This document shows positions 46,397 through 59,162 of a stretch of DNA of 64,000 bases, piece by piece (the stretch's first letter is position 1; the number at the start of each line of letters is the position of its first letter). The notes under the pieces are model-generated. The model did not search any database, was not told the origin of the DNA, and saw only the letters and a list, made by a program, of their open reading frames with translations. The DNA comes from Brassica napus. Taxonomy: Eukaryota > Streptophyta > Magnoliopsida > Brassicales > Brassicaceae. The stretch covers positions 18,873,726 to 18,937,725 of the forward strand of contig NC_063437.1 in the NCBI RefSeq assembly GCF_020379485.1, written 5' to 3'. The position numbers and the translations under genes are program-made.

Positions 46397-49300
46397 TCAG
46401 ATGAGAGCTGTTGATTCTGATAGACTCTTTGGTACTTTCTTCTCCAGCATTGAGGTTCCTTTGAAGACTGTAAGCTGCACTTCCTTTTGGTAATTCTGCA
46501 ACTGCAAAAAAAAAACACCATTTTGATTGTTTGTTAGACTTGCTAAACCAACTGTACATATATATGCATGACTATCATAAACTAGTAACACATCACTCCA
46601 GAACAAATCTTAACCTAATAGTAATGATCCGAAATCGAAAAGTTTCACTTACTTGCTGCTCAGTCATCTTTGTAAAGCCAAACTTATTTGTCCATATAGA
46701 CTCGGCTTCTTCAGCTGCTGGAAGGACCAGGTTCTCAACATTTAGAGAAGAAAGAAGATTCTCCACACAAGCAAACAGCCCTTGGAAGTAGCCCTACATA
46801 CCATTTTCACAATAACAAGTTTTTTAAATCCATAGATCAAAACAAAGGAGACAAATGGGTTGAACAGAAGCTTTACCCTTCCTTGGTACTCTCTGCTTGT
46901 GGCTACCATAGGAAGTTCAGCAACTTGCTGACCAAAAATTCTCAGCAGCGCAGCAGACACAACAAGAGAACTACATGCACATCATGAAACAAAGCAATTA
47001 GCATAGGAAACATAGAAGTAAGAGGAAAAAAAAAGAAATAAACAGAAGGAAACATACTTTACAATCAGGACCAAACAGTACATTCCTCCAAACTCCTGAC
47101 CTGATATATTTCTCCTGTAAGTAGGTCATAAAAATGACAAGACAAATCAGCTACTGACAAACATAGATGCTGTATCAGAGTTTATCACGTCATAACTTAC
47201 CCATACACCATGACAGGAATGAGATCACGACCAGACTTCGCAACAATGGGATCAAAACATTCCTAGAAGATTAGAAAGATAAGAATTAGGTAACATGTTT
47301 GTTCTACGTTTATCAAATTCAAATATGAAGAGAGAAATTGACCAGGTATATAGCCTGAGAGCACATCTCTAACAAGTATTAACACAAGATAATTGGAACA
47401 CATCTGAAGTCAAGACATACCCTGAAGATAACAGCCGCTCGTGAAAGTAAAGGCAGATGCTCTGGGTATCGACTTTTTCCACTAAGTATCCTCCATTCGA
47501 CTGTATCCCCATCCTCTGTAATTATTCCTTTTTCTCTGTCTTTTCTGCGTATCATTTCTGACAGAGGTCCAGGAATAGTTTGTGGCCCACATGACACAGA
47601 ACTCTGAACTGCCGTGTGAATCCTGCTGCAGCCGTTACAGCAGAACCATTTCTCTTGCGGTATTTCCTACAGCATAAAGGAACGAGGTTGAGAAAAGTTG
47701 CATAACCTCGTAAGCACAATCCATAAGAAGACAGCCTTACGCAACTTACTTTTAAATCACAGAGCCCATTCTCTCGAAGACAACCAACATGGTACTCTTT
47801 CTCACACTTCAAAAGAAATGAAGAGCACTGTCAGAAAAGGCTAAACTGGTAATGGTAAGAGTTTGAATAAAAGAGATCAAGAGAGTCACCTGGTCACATA
47901 GAATAACAGTCCTTTCATCAAATCTTCCGATGCTAAAATCATGGGACCTATCAACAATAAAAGAAAGTGAACACCGTAAGCAGCAAGCACCACAAATACA
48001 AATCATGAACAGTAATCAAAACTGCCTGTTGCAGTCTGTACATGTATGTAGATATTTCACAACTGATAAAATCCATACGAGAGGGTTGACTATAGGTATG
48101 CAACAAACCTGCAGAACACGCAGCCTCCAATTTCGCTTTCTGGAGCTTTAACGACTCTAGACAGTCTTATGAGTATAGGCTTAGAGTTGCCAGAAGGACC
48201 ATTAGCAGTAGCCTTTTTACTAGATACAGATCCATCACTGCAGCTCGAACAGTACCATGTACCTTCAGGCATAGACTGGAATTTTAAACAAGCTGCACAT
48301 GAAAAGAAAAAATGAAGGATCAGAAGCAGAGAATAACACGAGAACTAAACTGAATTAAAATCAACGTATCTAATCTCAAAAGAAAATGGTTTAAGAGAGC
48401 TAGTCTAAACTTCCATATGCTTCATGATTAAGGATTTCATTTTGGTGCTTTAGCAACTTTCAGTAATGTAAAAGAGTAAACGAGTAAGAGTAATATACTC
48501 CGTCAATATCTTACCTGTATGGAATGCTTGAGGGCATCCAGCACAAAGCAGTAAATCTCCACCATCCCCACATATAGAACACATGTCATCACTGTCACCG
48601 GTTGTGATGACTTGTCCATTTGCCAACGATAAGGCTATATCATGCAAAGACAATCCGGAAGAGATAAAGATATGACGATAGCTGCAAAAGGATACAAGCA
48701 CTTCAGATACGCATTCCAACAATTAGGGAAAAATAACATAATTATTGGATAAAACTTACGGTTGTCGTCTACCAGCCATTCCAGCATGTGCTTCGAATTG
48801 CGAAGGACTAATCTTTTGTACATAAATTCATTAAAAAAATTAGTAAAACTATCTCCAAAGTTCAAACTGAGCCACTGGATCCATCACTTACCTCTTTATT
48901 GCAGCAGCTACATACTATACCATTTCCTTGCTTGTAACCCGCTAGAAGTTTCTGTAGGGAAAGCAATTGTTTACTAAGCTGAACTAAATGTCAGTGAAAA
49001 TAAGCCATTTGTCAGAAATAACAAACCTGCGTTTTCACATAGTAAGCCAATTCAGTCCCGTCCGGCAACCCATTGGGCATAAACACCAACCGATGTAAAT
49101 CATTGTCCCTGGAAACATAGATTTAAAGATTTAAATGCTAACAGAAACACACAAGAAATGAGGATGATAAAGAAAACAACACAAACCTTTTTCTATTGCT
49201 TCCTTCGGTAACTTTCTTATGGCAACCCGTACCAGACACATGAGAAGTAACCCTACAATATTAGCGACCAAATCAATTTCTACACCTCCTTAGATAATTG

Positions 49301-50794
49301 TCCATAAGTATCATAACTGGCACCTAGATTACTAACAGTAATTAAATGTAAATGAAAATTTTGCTGAGAAACATACTTCTTCTTTGCTATCCGCTTCGGC
49401 TCATATAACGCGTCTGTTTCATATGTTTTCTCTCGATAATAATGATTTTCCGGCAAGTATGGAGTAAGAGAGCATGGAGTAAGGTTCTGACTTTCATCAT
49501 GAGATTGACCATTATAACTGCAGTTTTCAACACGAATCACTTTTAGATAGCAACACAAAATGGTAGTTTTACGTTAACCAAAATATATTAAAACAGAACA
49601 CGTAAGTCACTACAGGGTCCATGTATCACTGACTATCAATTCTTATTAAAATTCCCCAATACAAACCAGTAGTAAAGGTGATGATACCTGACAGAGGAAT
49701 GTTCCATGATACGGTTCCTGTCAGAAATACTATTACTCTGTTCGAAACTTGCTGCAAGAAAAAAAAAAAAAAAACAGATCAGGCTCAGCACTTCTCTACT
49801 ATTAGAAACTTAAATGATTTCAAAAGAAAAATCTACGGCAGATGCACCAACAATCTAGACACCTGGCCATCACCTTTCCAAGCTTGTAAGCCCTCCTCAC
49901 ACAGAGCAGAACCAGCCACATTCCTTATCACATCCTCGAAAACACCGTGAGGAGCAGTCTTCAGCTCTTGAACTATGCTATACACCGCCCTTCCATTCTC
50001 CAGAAATATATGATTATTAGGATGCTTGGTCTTTGCACCAGCGTGCAGCTCAAACTCATACGCACTGAGAACCCTTTGCTGCGTAACAAAGTACAACACT
50101 ATGTTAAAAGTAATCACAGAAACAAGAAACCTAATAACAATCAAAACTCACTTTCGAGAAATTGCAATTGGTACAGCCACACAAGTACCCACCGGAATGG
50201 ATCACCCCCTGAAGCTCTCTCTGATTACAAATCAAAGTTACAAATCAGCGAAGACAAAAAAAATGTCTAAAAGTAAGATAAAGTTTGAGACTTTACCACT
50301 CGCGGGAGTGAAATATACTTCACCGGAGCACCGTCGAGCATACCCGTCGCCAAAAGCTTCTTCACATTAGACGGGTAGCTTGTAGAAGCAACATCCTTCT
50401 TCTTCGGCAACTTCGGTAACTTCGGAGACTTCTCATCCCATGCATGCTCCTTCTTTTGTTTACTCAACTTAAACGTGATCCTCGTGACTCCCGTGGAGCT
50501 AAGATGCTTCGGAATCTCCAGCACAAACTGTTCGTTCCCGCTGCGTTCTTCGTCGCTCACGGTCTCCTCGGACCCAAAGTCACCAGAACCGGACTTAACC
50601 GGGTGGAAACGGGAGGTGTTTTCGACGGGAGAAGAGACGGGGTTCGAAATCTCCGAGACGATGTCGTCGTTGGAAGGCTCCTTGGCTTGTTTCTTGTTGG
50701 GAGACTCTTCTTCTTCTCCTTCGACGCAAAGGCGCTCCCTTTTCAGCACGGCTCCTTCCAGAGAAACTGCTCCTTCTTCTTCTTCTTCTCCCAT
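46397..50794 (-). CDS. TDBD-PHD-GNAT chromatin protein (At2g37520-like)
   Basis: Nineteen exons: 50297-50794, 50152-50220, 49874-50078, 49688-49751, 49377-49517, 49187-49252, 49027-49108, 48892-48951, 48760-48812, 48515-48681, 48109-48292, 47890-47947, 47750-47806, 47421-47666, 47201-47262, 47058-47114, 46877-46970, 46653-46793, 46397-46501; 2409 nt, 802 aa. Order: acidic N-terminus; first TDBD about 148-235 (ATGMLDGAPVKYI, GGYLCGCTNC, FELHAGAKTKHPNNHI); second TDBD-like about 355-425 (GNGIVCSCCNKE, QFEAHAGMAGRRQP); PHD finger about 447-492 (CSICGDGGDLLLCAGCPQAF); a second Cys/His cluster about 527-600 (GGCVFC, LCDQCEKEYHVGC, WFCCNGC); C-terminal GNAT acetyltransferase-like part to the stop. 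Relatives include IDM1/ROS4-type histone acetyltransferases and PHD regulators. Likely nuclear, reading histone tails. The LINE sits just past its stop. Confidence 0.92.
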
Positions 50795-51387
50795 GACTCA
50801 ATAACATCCAATAGAAACAAACACTGAGAATAATGATTAGATCTGAACCTCCGTAAACCTGGGAAGGAGCTATCAGGTGAATACGACCATGAGGAAATGG
50901 ATTTGGTGATCTGATTCAATACGGAGACGATGAATCGGTGAGAATCGAACGAGGGAGAGGACAGTAGCTTTGCGGATCTATAAGATCTGAAGATGAAATT
51001 TGATTGAGGAAAGGGGGAGAGGGAGAGGAAATTAGGGTTAGGGTTACGGCTAGGAGATAAGATGGGAGGGAGGGAGGGAGGGAGAAGGAACGTGCAAGGC
51101 GGCAACGAACCAGAGAAAGAAAAAAAAAACTAAAAAGCTTTCTTCCTTCGCGGTCCACAAATTTTACTTTTCAAAGCGATGAGAGAGAGAGAGAGAGAGA
51201 GAAACTACTGGATATTTTTTTTAATAGGTAAAATCTTCTTTTTCTTTTTTAATTAGACGACAAAATAAGAAGAAAATAATCAAAATTTAAAAAAGAAAAA
51301 TAGTTAATGCAGAGCAGTCCTTTGGAGTTTTCATTATCACACCTTGTACCTGACTTTACTTTATGACCAATTAATATTCAATATTTC
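50795..51387 (-). promoter_or_regulatory. 5' region of the TDBD-PHD gene
   Basis: Presumed 5' UTR and core promoter. It contains a (GGGA)5 tract at about 51064-51084 (G4-capable on the plus strand, CCCT in the transcript sense) and an (AG)n tract at 51181-51202. Frames here (for example 50743-51105 minus) run through low-complexity sequence and are not convincing genes. Confidence 0.5.
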
Positions 51388-51642
51388 CTCCCTCCGTTTC
51401 TTAAAGTAAGATATTTTTTACGTTTATTAAGAATTTAAGAATACAATAAATATTTATAATTTAATTTAAAATTTATTTTTAATAATTTTTTAATAACTAT
51501 CCATCAATAAAATTTAATCAATTCAAATATTCATAATTAATGTTTTTCAAAAATATACAAAAGTACCTTAAAAATATAGAAAATCTATTTTTATGAAATA
51601 AGAATAAACTCTAAAAAAATTTACTTTCGGTAACGGAGCGAG
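51388..51642. mobile_element. Stowaway-type MITE
   Basis: The left end CTCCCTCCGTTTC and right end CGGTAACGGAGCGAG are inverted terminal repeats of the well-known Stowaway consensus, and the inside is AT-rich. The right end is followed by TA; the left flank is ATTTC, so the TA duplication is not cleanly seen. About 255 bp, no coding capacity. Confidence 0.7.
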
Positions 51643-51643
51643 T

Positions 51644-51950
51644 AGTAATCATTTATATTCAATTTAATTTTTTTTTGAATTGATGATTATGTCTAAATAT
51701 TAAAAAATTAAAATCCAATTTGATCTACTTTACAACCAATTAATATCCAATAGTAATCATTTATATTTAATTTAATTTTTCAATTGATAATTATGTGTAT
51801 ATATTAAAAAATAAAATCCAATTTGTTCTACTTTAGAACCAATTAATATCCAACAGTAATCATTTATATTTGATTTAATTTTTTAATTGATAGTTATGTA
51901 TATATATCAAAAAAAATAAAATCCTATTTTTCTACGTAATTTAGATTTAA
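51644..51950. repeat. Three-unit minisatellite (~105 bp period)
   Basis: Units start AGTAATCATTTATATT at 51644, 51752 and 51855. Each continues through an AATTGAT.ATTATGT segment and AAAATCC.ATTT, and the first two end ACCAATTAATATCCAA. A partial unit precedes the Stowaway element (ACCAATTAATATTCAA near 51366), so the MITE appears to have inserted into the array. Confidence 0.75.
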
Positions 51951-52332
51951 TACTAATTTTAAGTAGGGTATACAAAATTAAGCAGAACAAATTGGATTGT
52001 ATTTCTTAACTTGTATTGTGGTGGTCTAGATGGAACTTACTGAACAATTAGAAATATTAGTATTAATTTTAGAAAAAAGATGAAACTTACGGGGGTGACT
52101 ATGCAAAATGAAAAGAAAAAGAAAGCAATAGAAAAGAAAATCGTGGCAGTTGCTGATGACATCTTGGAAGAAGGTACGAGAACAACAACTTTCAGTGCAC
52201 TTTTTTTATTTTTTGATTTGTTCGCGGTCGTTTTCATGGGCCTTTAGAGAGAAAAAAAGAAGCCCATTAGTTTTTGCCCAACATCTGAATGCAGCAAACT
52301 GCAAAGCCATTCTCATGTATTGGTTACGTGAA

Positions 52333-55092
52333 TCTATACTATACTAAAAGGGGGATATAAGCCATGAAGAGGGTGTCCACATAGGATAGAAAAATCAACC
52401 AATCAGAGAACCCGAAATTGCCATGTCATCTCATTTATTTTTCGTAAAAAATAAAAAAAAATGCGAAGGTGAGAATCGAACCCGGGTTGGTATGATATAT
52501 ATATAGGACAGTTACCACTAAGCCATTGACACTTTCTTGGACACATATACAAGAACCACTAAGTATATAATCACAAACTTTTATGTACATTTACAATAAT
52601 ATGAATTCAACTTTCAAGACTCCGATACTTTGTTTTGTAAAAAAAAAATAAGTAAATGACTAAGTTAATATATTCTTAGAAAGTGTGAGAACGTTGACAA
52701 ATATGAAAAAGCATAGATTTTTGTTTTCGTGACAAAGTTAAGAATTTTGTAAAATAAGTTTAACATATAAATTTTCGTGACAAATATGAAAAAGCATAGA
52801 TTTTTGTAAAATTTTGACAAAACAACTCAAAACATACTTCTCTAATGTCTTAATAAAATATTATTTAAGGGTGTAATAATTAAATATATTAATTCAATAA
52901 ATTTTGTAATTTATAGATAAAACAATAACACAACAAATTTTGAAATATTTGTTTAACCTATCGATTTTTTTTTCATGAGAATCCAACAAAACAAGATAAA
53001 AAAAAATTAGATTTACAAATATTTAATTACCATTTTATTCAATTTTGATTAATTTCAAATTGTCATAATGTATCTTTTTGAAGTTACAAATATGAAAAAG
53101 CATAGATTTTTACACAATTTGACAAAACAACTCAAAACATATTTTTCTAATGTCTTAATAAAATATTATTTAAGGATGCAATAATTAAATATATTAATTT
53201 AATAAATTTTATAATTTATAGACAAAACAATACCACAACAAATTTTGAAACATTTTTTTAACCAATCGATTTTTTTTCATGAGAATCCAACTAAACAATT
53301 AGATTTACAAATATTTAATTACCATTTTATTCAATTTTGATTCATTTCAAATTGTAATAATGTATCTTTTTGAAGTTACAAAAAAATAATGTTCTTTCTT
53401 TATTACACTAGCATTGTATATAGATTATATATACACAAAATAAATATAATATAACAACATAAGCTTGCTTTCCCCGATTCATATGAAAACTTTTTAAGTT
53501 ATCCACCAAAGCAAATTAATTAAATCAATGAAATTGTTAAAATACAGCAAATTAATATATAATTTTATTTTAAATTAAATTATTTAAAAAGTGTATTTTC
53601 GTTAAAACAAAATAATAAATAAGTAAAACTGATTTGATGGTAATTTTTATGATATATATATATCAATTCTGTGAAAGCAATAGAAGCTTAATATGGAAAT
53701 AAATCTTAAATATAAAAACCTCTAAAAATTAACAAAAAAAATTAATAAATTAAACTATGATATCACTTAAAAGCTTCTTAGACCATATTAATAAAATATT
53801 TAAGCGAAATTAGACAAATTTGATTTTTTCCAGCAAAAAGTTTATTATTAATTAGCATCAGTTATTTCAAGATGTTTAAGAAATGGTGGACAAAAAAATA
53901 GGATGGACATTAATGATATATGAACTATGAATAGTAATTTGTGAAGCAGACTTAGATAACATATCTGCACATCCATTTCCAGTCCTTTTTGATGCTTAAA
54001 TTCAATTTCTTCAGAGTAGTTATTCCACAAATAGATCGTATGAGATATTGTTTTGATATGTAGATTTGTTTTTTCAATGTTAAGAAGATTGATAACTGTA
54101 AAAATGTCTCTTTCGAATATGATATGTCTATAACTGAGTCCCCAACATGAGACAAGTTTGTTTAAAAAGTAAATAATTTTATTTTTCTTATATTATATAA
54201 TCAATATATATTATTTACTGATAATAAAAATATAGTTATTCATCTATCACAAATATCTATGCAAATATGTGAATCAAGTACAACAATCAAACAACATAAT
54301 GATTTCCACAAAGAAAATTTAAAAAATATATTTATGTTATGTAGTCATATTTTATATTCTTTAAATAATGTAATACAATAGTATTATACATTATTTTTTT
54401 AGAATTGAGAAATACATATATCAGTTAGACAAATTAAGCGATAATTAGACAAATTTGATTTTTATTTTGTGAGTAAAAAGTTTATTATTAATTAGCATTA
54501 CTTATTTCATGATGTTTAAGAAATGATGGACAAAAAAATAGGATGGACATAAATGATATATGAACTATAAATAGTTTTTTGTAAAGCAGACTTAGATAAC
54601 ACATATGTACATCCATTTCCAGTTCTTTTTGATGCATAAATTCAATTTCTTCAGAACAGTTATTCCACAAAGAGATCGTATGAGATATTATTTTGATATT
54701 CAGATTTGTTTCTTGATTGTTAAGAAGATTGATAAGTGTAAAAATGTTTCATTCGAATATGATATGTCTATAACCGAGTCCCCAACATGAAACAAGTTTG
54801 TTAAAAAGTAAATAATTCTATTTTTCTTATATTATATAATAAATATATATTATTTACTGATAATAAAAATATAGTTATTCATCTATCACAAATATCTATG
54901 CAAATATGTGAATTAAGTACAACAATCAAACAACATAATGATTTTCACAAAGAAAATATAAAAAATATATTTATGTTATGTGGTCTTATTTTATATTCTT
55001 TAAATAATATAATACAATATTATACATTATTTTTTAGAATTGAGAAATACATATAATATCTTATCCGCGCGTAGCGCGGTTAAAAAATCTAG
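52333..55092 (+). mobile_element. Non-autonomous Helitron (2.76 kb) with internal tandem duplications
   Basis: The 5' end TCTATACTATACTAAAAGG follows an A (52332). The 3' end has a perfect CCGCGC/GCGCGG hairpin (55065-55079), 9 nt, then CTAG (55089-55092) before T. Rep/helicase is absent. Inside, about 303 bp is tandemly duplicated (starting at 52780 and 53083) and about 635 bp is tandemly duplicated (about 53813 and 54448, the second ending just before the 3' hairpin). A tRNA-like sequence sits 130-210 bp from the 5' end. The 60-codon minus-strand frames at 53848-54030 and 54488-54670 are simply the two copies of one repeat. Confidence 0.85.
52460..52530 (-). repeat. tRNA-like sequence inside the Helitron
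   Basis: Minus-strand reading gives an A box (TGGCTTAGTGGT), then a (TA)n-expanded anticodon region, then a B box GGGTTCGATTCTC. The anticodon stem is destroyed by the TA repeat, so this cannot be a working tRNA. It may be a pol III promoter relic carried by the element. Confidence 0.55.
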
Positions 55093-55228
55093 TCCTTTAT
55101 AATAACCTTGAAATGTAGTCTCTTTATTATGGAAATAATTGGTAAATATATTTCTAGGGACATTATTGCATTTAAATCTTGTAATTTTGAATGTAATTTT
55201 TTCGGCTAAACGAAACAAGCTTAGAGGA

Positions 55229-57560
55229 TTAGTTAGGAAGAGAATCGATGAGTTTGATACTGAAATCCCAAAGTTCATCGGCAAGAGATTTGTCGGTGGC
55301 GAATTTGCTCGGCGTGGTGATGTTACAGTCAGCGAAGTACTTTCCGGTGACGCCTTTCAGACTAGGATGAAGTGCTACGTAACATGTTGTTGCTGCTCCC
55401 TGAGGTATGTTCTTCCACAAGAAGAAACTCATAGCCTTGAAGACCGCTGCATTAACGTAAAAGATCGATGATTCAAAATCAAAAATATAAATGTATTAAC
55501 GAGAAAAATGTTGGAATGGAAGAATAGAAAACCGGTACGTACACATTCCTAAACCGGAGTGGCGAAAGAGATTAGTAGTGACAAGTCCAGGGTGTACCGA
55601 GTTTACTGTGATGTTCACACCTTCTTCCTACACCCCCAAAACATATTAACTTCAACTAATTACTTATATTCATCATAATGTATTAACATCGCATCAAAAA
55701 TTAATACCTGTAGTTTGCGAGAGAGTGCATTAGAGTGCAATAAGTTTGCCAGTTTTGATTGTCCATAAGCCTTCTTCTCCGAATATCTAAAATAATGGTA
55801 AGCATAAAGTGAGATTTAACGTTAATTGAAATTTTAGTTACTTAACCAAAATAAAATTTAAGTAAAACATACGTATCAGGGTCGTTGATGCTGTCGAACT
55901 TGATACCTTCGGTGTAAGTATAAGTATGAGCAACAGATGACAGATTCACAATCCTTCCTTCAATTCCACTTTCTCTAGCACTACTCTTCATCTTGTCCAG
56001 CAGCAGATTAGTCAACAGAAAATGACCTGGAATTCCATTTTTAATGTATAGATTGTTTAATATAAAGATTATTAATTAAATGCTTTACTAATCGCGCGCC
56101 TATATATTATACTATAGCATATTTCTTAAGAAAATCATCATGTTCTAACATGATGTTCTAGCAGCTATATAGTTGTTTGTTTTACATTTTCTCGAAACTT
56201 GTTTCTATAGATCACATGGGGACCAATTGGTGACACAACACACAAGGTAGTACATATAGAAGATTTTCCTAAGATAGTGACACACAATTGAAGTACATGT
56301 AAGCATATGATGATGTTTCCTAATAATTACACTTTTAGAAATTCATGTAACTGTATATATGTTTGATTGGTAAAAAAAAATTATTCAACTAATTCACGTT
56401 TTTATACATCTGATTTACCTTGAAGTATATTATAGTATGCTTTTATGGGACATCTTTAAAAAGCTCTGTATTTCAATTTAGTTATTTTATTAGAAATATA
56501 GAAAATGAAATCTTACCAATGTGGTTTGTTGCGAACTGTGACTCAATCCCATCTTCAGTGAGCTGGAAAGGACAAAACATAACACCTGCATTGTTTCTAA
56601 AATTTCATAGACAAACACAAATAAACATTAAAAACCTCGAAATCTTATTCAATGCAAAAGAACAAACTCAAAACTAAAATTCATATACATACATGAGTAT
56701 GTTGAGAGGGAGATTAAGGGCAAGAAACTGATGGACGAAGGATCTGACGGATTTGATGGAAGAGAGATCGAGTTGAAGATAATCAATACGTGCATTAGGG
56801 TTCATCTTGAGAATCATCTCTTTAGATTCATTAGCTGCTTTTGTGTTTCTTGCAGCGATAATCACATGAGCACCTCTCAATCCTAACACTCTTGCTGCTT
56901 CCAATCCAATCCCACTTGTTCCACCTTTTTCATATTTTGTAACAATTAAAGATATTTAAAAAATATTAATAACTATATATTTAAGTTTCAATAAAAATAT
57001 ATTTCAATTTTTTTACAAAAATCATATTTAAAGTATTTTTTTATAATTTTAATATAATTCACTACAAATCTTATTTTGACTTACTTCTAAAATTACGGAT
57101 ACATAAAAGGAAATAATATCTGTGGTGTTTAATTTGTAGAACCGTTACATTTGTATGGTTGAAAATGGAAACAAACAAAAACACAATTCCGGACTTTCTC
57201 GAAATTCAAATTTAATCAAAACGTCAAGTTGACTTTCTCTTCCACTATAATCGTATTAACTACGTTCATTGAATTTATGGTAGATTTTACCTAATTTTTA
57301 TTATTGGCATTATCTTTTTGGCACACAGTCTTCCACGATACCAGAAAAACTTAAGATAATTGATAATTCATTCTATTTAGCATTATCGCTTTCACGATTT
57401 GCAAAAAAAATGTAAGATGAGATTAGAAAATAAAAAAAGAACCTGTAATGATGGCAGTGAGATGATTGGCATCAATGGACTGAGTGACATCTTCAGCTGT
57501 TGAAGCTGATCCAAATCCACTCTTTCCCGCTTTTCCAGTCACCATTCCATATATTCCCAT
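55229..57560 (-). CDS. Short-chain dehydrogenase/reductase, TIC32/retinol-dehydrogenase type (At2g37540-like)
   Basis: NAD(P)-binding Rossmann oxidoreductase. Seven exons: 57443-57560, 56693-56924, 56517-56596, 55873-56026, 55708-55786, 55543-55627, 55229-55446; 966 nt, 321 aa, the usual length. Cofactor motif TGGTSGIG spans the exon 1/2 junction near residues 39-46; acidic patch [13 protein letters not shown] near 116; catalytic Ser region IVNLSSVAH; active-site YGQSK (YxxxK) near 202; HPGLVTTNL as in the family. The N-terminus [18 protein letters not shown] matches TIC32-like plant SDRs, some of which associate with the inner chloroplast envelope; the substrate is unknown. Exon 6 needs the donor GT at 55541-55542 to keep frame. 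The gene ends 136 bp from the Helitron 3' terminus. Confidence 0.92.
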
Positions 57561-57719
57561 GATCTTTCTCTCTATTAAACCCTCAAAATCTTGCTGGTGA
57601 AGAAGAAGATGAACAATAAAAATGGAGAAGCAGAGAAGATTGAGAGTTTTACAGGTGGATGGTAAGGAGCAAAGGAGAGCCTGTTTGGCTATAAATAGTG
57701 TCACGCGTGAGTAGATAGA

Positions 57720-59160
57720 AGAGTTGCTGTTGACAGGTCCACTAAGTTTATAGCCGACAGCTAATCAAATTAATGCTAAGATCTCGTTGAATAATTAGCA
57801 AAGTACATACATTAACCAATATAGTAAGAAATCGACATAAATCTCAAAATGCCTTATATAGTTTTCGGCATGTTACTTTCCGAATTCTAAAATTAAGGTT
57901 ATGCGTGAATAATGGTATATCTCTGCTTATTCATGTTTTTACGTTTAAAAACATGAATTTGATTTTTTTTTAAATTTATAATTTCCATTAACTTTCTCAT
58001 TTTTACATTTTAAAAATTAATTTTAACACATACCACTATTCTGTTAAGATTAGACATCAGCGTTTTTATCTCAACCCAAAATACCTACCTAAATCCTGAA
58101 CAGGAAAAAACGAAATCGGATCCGAACTGTTATACAGAAATATCTAAACGGGATTTATGAGCTTATTACTTTGAAGTTTGGTTATAACATGAACTGAAAT
58201 TCAAAATAGGACCCAAAAATATCTGAAATTAGTTAAATATGTTGATGTTTTTATATATGTTAAGGGGATTTAGATATTTTAGAGTTTTAAAAATATTTTT
58301 ATTGTTTGTTTTATTTGTTATTTGGAATATCTTTTTGTTAATTTATATTGTTTAACTAACTTTTAATTAGATTTGTGAATAAATTTATTATTGTCAATTT
58401 TTGAGGTTTGAACAATATATTTTTGGACGATTTCAAAATTAGATACAATCCGATCTGAACCAAACCTATAAAGAACCGAACCGAACCTGACACTATAACT
58501 ATTAAAACCCAGACGGAATTTATGAGCACAATAACATCAAAAATCTGAATCAACCAAACCGAAACCGATGGGCCTCCGAACCCCTCCGAACGCCCATGCC
58601 TTGGTTAAGATAGTAATGTCCTTAGAAACAAAATGACCGTGACATATTATACGTATATGCTATCAACTTATCGTATGGTGAACTGATGATGTTAGCAAGG
58701 CTAAAAACACACACTGTTATGTAAACGCATCATAAATCATGGCCTGAAAAAGAGTAGAGGCTATGACTAATGAAAGATTGACATGTAAATTATAAGAAAC
58801 AGGTAAAAGAATACCAACATTTTATACCCAAAAATATATATTCGAATCTCAAAAAGGAGAGCAAGCAGTCCTCTATAAAGCTTGTACAAATTTAATGATA
58901 AAGATAATAAAGAAAGCTATATATGGTATAAGAACAAATAATGACAATCATTAGTTCGATAATAGCCACTCAAACAGATCTGTAATAGCCACTCTCTGCT
59001 CTATCTCTTTGTGACAGAGCACGAATAACACACATGCTTTGCTTTTCCCTTAACTTTACAACTTCTTTCACCATTTCACCTGTGGATTTAGACAAGAGTG
59101 TTATTACATGATTGTATAGACATTAAAATGTTCGATAATCGATACTTGATCGGTACTTAC
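57720..59160. other. Non-coding region between SDR and ARF-GAP genes
   Basis: No gene seen. 58070-58610 holds a common-looking dispersed repeat rich in CCGAACC and AAAAATCTGAA motifs, with GGATCCGAACTG at one side and AACCGAAACCGATGGGCC at the other. I cannot define its ends or its family. Confidence 0.4.
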
Positions 59161-59162
59161 CG

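Noticed and set aside
50444..50827. 127-codon plus-strand ORF antisense to exon 1 of the PHD gene
   Set aside because: Shadow of the low-complexity acidic exon on the opposite strand.
53848..54670. Pair of similar 60-codon ORFs
   Set aside because: They are the two copies of a tandem repeat in the Helitron and show no coding signature.
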